Part shown: positions 61,073 through 64,000 of the stretch, piece by piece
How positions within the stretch are numbered: the stretch's first letter is position 1
Layout of the letters: each line of letters opens with the position of its first letter
Assembly (NCBI GenBank): GCA_963728145.1
Contig: CAVSJA010000002.1
Coordinates: 186,001 to 250,000 of the forward strand
From: CAVSJA01 sp963728145
Lineage (GTDB): Bacteria > Bacteroidota > Bacteroidia > Chitinophagales > Chitinophagaceae
Reading direction: 5' to 3'
Length of the DNA stretch: 64,000 nt
Position numbers and translations under genes: made by a program
The notes under the pieces: model-generated
Told to the model about the DNA's origin: nothing
Seen by the model: the letters and a program-made list of their open reading frames with translations, nothing else
Databases searched by the model: none

Positions 61073-61948
61073 TTAAAGAACGTTTAAAATCTGTTCTTTG
61101 GCTTTTTCCAGTTCATCCTTCATCAGCACCACGCATTTTTGTATGCTGGAATCATATGCTTTGGCGCCGGTAGTATTAATTTCTCTTCCAATCTCCTGGA
61201 GTATAAAGGATAGTTTCTTTCCCTTACTTTCAGCGACCTCTCCCAGAATAGACTTAAAATAATCACAATGATTCTTTAAACGCACCTGTTCTTCGCTGAG
61301 ATCGATCTTTTCAATATAATAGATGAGTTCCTGTTCAAGGCGATTAGGATCATAATTCTCTTTTCCTACATTATCTTCCAGCACTTTCACTAATCCTTCT
61401 TTGATCTTTTGTTTTCTCAAAGGCTCGAGCACCGTCACTTCTTCCTGGAGTCTTGAGATATTTTCAATTCGTTTTTTGAGATCTTCCTCCAATGATTTAC
61501 CTTCTTCAAGACGGTGAATATCCAAATCCTCCAATGCCAGGTCGACCGTTTTTTTAAATGCTGCCCATTCTACATCACTAAGTGTTTCTCCGGTGGGAGT
61601 GATCACTTCCGGTAGTTTTACCAACGTGCTAAGAATATGGGCGGGATCTAGTTTTAATTCTTTTGATAACTCTGCCAGTGGCTGAAAATAGGCTTTGGCA
61701 AGTTGAGTATTGATGCTTACTGGTTTCGCTGCTCCTGATTCTTTCAAGCTAATTGTGCAGTCAACCGTGCCCCGGGCTAGTTTTTCTGAAAGGATCTTAC
61801 GTATATCGAATTCATAAGGTTTCAGGAAGGCTGGCATCTTCAGATTCAACTCAAATTGTTTTCCATTTAAGGATTTGATATCGATCAGGAATGTTTTATC
61901 ACCCACAGCCTGTTCAGATCTTCCAAAGCCAGTCATCGATTTCAGCAT
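61073..61948 (-). CDS. yicC: YicC-family endoribonuclease
   Basis: 291 residues from ATG 61948 (MLKSMTGFGRSEQ, the family start); a GTG 18 nt upstream is less likely. The family has YicC-like N-terminal and DUF1732 C-terminal regions: IEKIDLSEEQVRLKNHCDYFKSIL and GKKLSFILQEIGREINTTGAKAYDSSIQK are hallmarks. E. coli YicC is an RNase linked to sRNA turnover. It stands upstream of gldH. Confidence 0.93.
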   Translation of the reverse strand: MLKSMTGFGRSEQAVGDKTFLIDIKSLNGKQFELNLKMPAFLKPYEFDIRKILSEKLARGTVDCTISLKESGAAKPVSINTQLAKAYFQPLAELSKELKLDPAHILSTLVKLPEVITPTGETLSDVEWAAFKKTVDLALEDLDIHRLEEGKSLEEDLKKRIENISRLQEEVTVLEPLRKQKIKEGLVKVLEDNVGKENYDPNRLEQELIYYIEKIDLSEEQVRLKNHCDYFKSILGEVAESKGKKLSFILQEIGREINTTGAKAYDSSIQKCVVLMKDELEKAKEQILNVL

Positions 61949-61995
61949 GCCTTTAATATTTGTCACAATGTAAGCAATGCTGGGAATATGGGGTT

Positions 61996-62068
61996 GTCCC
62001 GAAGCTTAGGGAGGTTGATTGGGTTGATAAGGTTGATAAGGTTGACAGGGTTAACAAGGTTGACAAAC
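61996..62068. repeat. GTTGATAAG/GTTGACAGG array
   Basis: Six to seven 9-bp units (GTTGATTGG, GTTGATAAG, GTTGACAGG, GTTAACAAG, GTTGACAAA) preceded by CCCGAAGCTTAGGG. No facing arm is seen. Confidence 0.85.
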
Positions 62069-62172
62069 TTGGGTAATGAAAATATTGCTGGTACGATAAT
62101 TATAGGAATCGCGCAATTTCCGGGGAGAATCGGGCCAAATATGCAATGTGAAATATCAAATCTGAAATAAAA

Positions 62173-62196
62173 AATCTCCCGAGGAATCGGGAGATT
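62173..62196 (-). terminator. minus-strand terminator hairpin
   Basis: AATCTCCCG (62173-62181) pairs perfectly with CGGGAGATT (62188-62196). The flanking A6 run becomes a T run on the minus strand. No minus-strand gene is seen upstream of it, so it may end an unrecognised short transcript. Confidence 0.6.
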
Positions 62197-62328
62197 ATTA
62201 TGTGGATGGGTTAGTAAGTACCGGGAAATTTAATTTCCCTACACAATATTAAATATATTTTTTACTACAATAAAAATTTTTTAAAGAAATTTTATTAACA
62301 TTTAGGATTGTTCTTGTGGAAAAGGAAG

Positions 62329-62398
62329 AGCAATTGGCAATAAGCAATAAGCAATTGGCAATAGACAATAGGCAAGAAGCAATTAGCAATTGACAATG
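62329..62398. repeat. CAATTGGCAATAAG words (CAATAGG family)
   Basis: About nine units CAATTGG, CAATAAG, CAATAGA, CAATAGG, CAATTAG in one direction in the lpxD leader region; no facing arm. Confidence 0.85.
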
Positions 62399-62453
62399 CG
62401 CAATCTAAATCCGAATGACAGTTATACTTGCTCATGGTGTTTGAATCAAATAG

Positions 62454-62482
62454 TTGCTTCTGAATTCTGTAATCTACTTTTG
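62454..62482 (+). promoter_or_regulatory. promoter for the lpxD-like gene
   Basis: TTG (62454-62456) and, after 18 nt, TACTTTTG (62475-62482), matching the Bacteroidota consensus. Leader of about 10 nt before the ATG at 62498. Confidence 0.6.
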
Positions 62483-62497
62483 TAAAAATCAATTACA

Positions 62498-63466
62498 ATG
62501 AAATTTCCATCACCGATGCCTGTCGCGCAAATTGCTGAATTGATTGGTGCAAGGCTTGTTGGCAACTCGAAGGGACTTGCGCTGGGCATTAATGAGATTC
62601 ATAAGGTAGAGAAGGGTGATCTTGTATTTGTTGATCATCCAAAGTATTACGATAAGTGTATTCAATCAGATGCTGACTTTATCATCATCAATAAAGAAAC
62701 CTCAATTCCCGAGGGAAAAGCATTATTGATCGTTGATCAGCCTTTTGAAGCATATTTGACGATTGCCAGGCATTTCAGGCCATTCAAGCCCCATACAAAG
62801 CTGATTAGTGATTCCTCAAAAATTGGGGAAGGAACTTATATCGCACCCAATGCGTTGATTGGTCATCATGTAATGATTGGAAAGAATTGCAGGATCGGGC
62901 CGAATGTTTCTGTTCTTGATTACACCATTATTGGTAATAATGTAGTGATACAGGCGGGAACAGTAATTGGTTCCGATGCGTTCTACTATAACACAAAGAA
63001 GGATCGTGAGGTATGGTATCGAAGAATGGAGAGTTGTGGCAGAGTGGTTATAGAAGATGACGTAGAGATTGGTGCAGCCTGTACAATTGATCGCGGCGTA
63101 ACCGATGAGACGGTAATTGGAAAAGGAACGAAGATGGATAATATGATCCATATCGGTCATGATACCGTTACCGGTAAGAATTGCTTGATTGCCGCACAGG
63201 TAGGGATCGCTGGCGCTGCGGAATTGGGGAATGGAGTAATATTATGGGGACAGGTTGGTGTTAGCAAAACCCTTAGCATCGGTGATAATGCAGTTTTATA
63301 CGCTCAAAGTGGAACACCCGCCTCTCTCGAAGGAGGAAAGGTATATTTTGGTTCACCTGCAATTGATGCGAGAGAGAAGATGAAGGAACTGGTATGGATT
63401 AAGAGAATTCCGGAGATATGGGAGAAGCTACAAACAATCGAAACTGCTCTTAAGCAACCGCTATGA
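62498..63466 (+). CDS. lpxD: LpxD-like UDP-3-O-acylglucosamine N-acyltransferase
   Basis: 322 residues. N-terminal uridine-binding domain (MPVAQIAELIGARLVGN to about 100) is followed by hexapeptide repeats forming a left-handed beta helix (IGEGTYIAPNALIGHHVMIGKNCRIGPNVSVLDYTIIGNN). The catalytic His lies in MIHIGHDTVTGKN. It adds a 3-hydroxyacyl chain in lipid A synthesis. Bacteroidota often have two LpxD-type genes, so this may be the secondary copy. Its stop overlaps the start of the hairpin element region. Confidence 0.85.
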   Translation: MKFPSPMPVAQIAELIGARLVGNSKGLALGINEIHKVEKGDLVFVDHPKYYDKCIQSDADFIIINKETSIPEGKALLIVDQPFEAYLTIARHFRPFKPHTKLISDSSKIGEGTYIAPNALIGHHVMIGKNCRIGPNVSVLDYTIIGNNVVIQAGTVIGSDAFYYNTKKDREVWYRRMESCGRVVIEDDVEIGAACTIDRGVTDETVIGKGTKMDNMIHIGHDTVTGKNCLIAAQVGIAGAAELGNGVILWGQVGVSKTLSIGDNAVLYAQSGTPASLEGGKVYFGSPAIDAREKMKELVWIKRIPEIWEKLQTIETALKQPL

Positions 63467-63548
63467 ACAGTAGAACAAGGAATTTACATTGGAGGAGCTC
63501 ATCTATTTCGTTTGTCGCGATGAGATTCGAAGTCTCAAATCTTCAATA

Positions 63549-63694
63549 CAACAGAAGAACAGATGAACAAGGAATGATCAATTTCCATCGGACGGTTGCC
63601 TACCGAATGAAACGGAAGACAAAACGAGTTCTAAAAAATATTGGAGAACCCTCCGATGAAATTGATCATTCCTTGTTCATCTGTTCTTCTGTTG
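63549..63694. repeat. large GAACAGAA hairpin element, copy B
   Basis: Stem 63549-63592 pairs with 63652-63694; loop 59 nt. It matches copy A (37392-37537) almost base for base, including a 33-nt identical loop block. The stem pair GATGAAC/GTTCATC replaces GACGAAC/GTTCGTC of copy A, so pairing is kept. Outer words GAACAGTAGAACAAGGAATT (63467) and GCGATGAG (63518) are shared with copy A. Confidence 0.95.
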
Positions 63695-63703
63695 TATAAG
63701 GCC

Positions 63704-64000
63704 TTACTGGTAATAATAATCATACGGCAAGAGCTCTGCAAGTTTCTTCCACGCCCAGTAGCCGTTACTGATCATTTCATTCTGATTGTAGAAATATCCG
63801 TTTTGTTCGATGATGAATCCATCGGGAAGTTCAATTACAGTTACCTGCATTCGCGTATTTTCCGGAAGCCTGTATTCAGTAAGGAATTTCTTTTCTGGAA
63901 GCACGCTATTGTAACTGACGCGGTAGCGCCCAACCCAGTCAACAATCACAGAACCGCTGTCGAGAGCATAAAAACTACTGTCATAAAAATCGTTTATAAA
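63704..64000 (-). CDS. unknown protein, 5' part beyond the window
   Basis: The frame is open from the window edge (in-frame FINDFYDSSFYALDSGS...) to a stop at 63704: 98 residues seen. It is rich in aromatic residues (VDWVGRYRVSYN, NGYFYNQNEM, NGYWAWKKLAELLPYDYYYQ) and has strand-like pattern RMQVTVIELPDGFIIEQNG. No family is recognised. A GTG at 63949 would be an internal codon. It is convergent with lpxD across hairpin copy B. Confidence 0.5.
   Translation of the reverse strand, partial: FINDFYDSSFYALDSGSVIVDWVGRYRVSYNSVLPEKKFLTEYRLPENTRMQVTVIELPDGFIIEQNGYFYNQNEMISNGYWAWKKLAELLPYDYYYQ

Larger units (their letters stand above)
61949..62497. other. 549-nt intergenic region with repeats and a hairpin
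   Basis: No credible protein gene. It holds a GTTGATAAG-type array (61996-62068), a strong minus-strand terminator hairpin (62173-62196), the near-palindrome GGGAAATTTAATTTCCC (62223-62239) and CAATTGGCAATAAG words (62329-62398), then the lpxD promoter. Confidence 0.8.

Noticed and set aside
1..64000. tRNA, rRNA, integrase or phage genes
   Set aside because: All gaps over 100 nt were read on both strands. No tRNA cloverleaf with a TTCRA arm and no integrase, capsid or terminase motif was found.

Overview
The window is chromosomal DNA of a Bacteroidota bacterium, most likely order Chitinophagales (Chitinophagaceae-like). This rests on gliding-motility lipoprotein and cytoplasmic genes (gldC, gldE-like, gldH), a type IX secretion sorting domain, BatD, DUF4290 and DUF6089 proteins, Bacteroidota promoters of the TAnnTTTG type, and the conserved envelope gene order nadK - DUF6089 - uppS - bamA - ompH - ompH - murI. 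No rRNA, tRNA, prophage, transposase or CRISPR array was seen.

Layout. 0-12 kb, mostly minus strand: a charged-repeat exported protein, rpiB, tatC, gldE-like, gmk, an amidohydrolase lipoprotein, a large exported protein, murA, a DUF4290 protein and a T9SS cargo protein. 12-30 kb, all plus strand: gldC, YqeY, CvpA, a hydrolase, a CBS protein, then the envelope cluster (Omp85-like barrel, nadK, DUF6089, an MBOAT/SGNH acyl-transfer pair, uppS, bamA, two Skp/OmpH chaperones, murI), a DUF6252-like lipoprotein and rpmH-rnpA-yidD. 30-42 kb, mixed: sodA, a DUF1080 protein, tadA, a PLP dehydratase, an ECF sigma/anti-sigma pair, a zinc peptidase, a BlaI/BlaR1 pair and a PQQ-type sugar dehydrogenase lipoprotein. 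43-52 kb: aldehyde dehydrogenase, glutathione peroxidase and dusB (all three frameshifted), a CPBP protease, cdsA, psd, a HAD phosphatase and an SDR. 52-64 kb: a giant propeller histidine kinase with a LytTR regulator, batD, an OmpR/HK pair, gldH, yicC, an lpxD-like gene and a gene running off the end.

Cell-envelope building dominates: peptidoglycan precursors (murA, murI, uppS), phospholipids (cdsA, psd), lipid A (lpxD), outer-membrane assembly (bamA, ompH, yidD, tatC) and gliding/T9SS parts.

The most unusual part lies between the genes. Nearly every intergenic gap carries short words with 7-9 bp periods (GTTGACAAG, CAATAGG, GAACAGAA, TAATCAAT, TTTGATTG, GTTGATTG and others), usually as two facing arms that can fold into a hairpin. 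Each gap has its own word mix, mirrored in its second arm. Two gaps carry copies of a larger hairpin (44-nt arms, 58-59-nt conserved loop) with a compensatory base change. A 16-bp palindrome CCCGATAGCTATCGGG and two long REP-like inverted repeats add to this.
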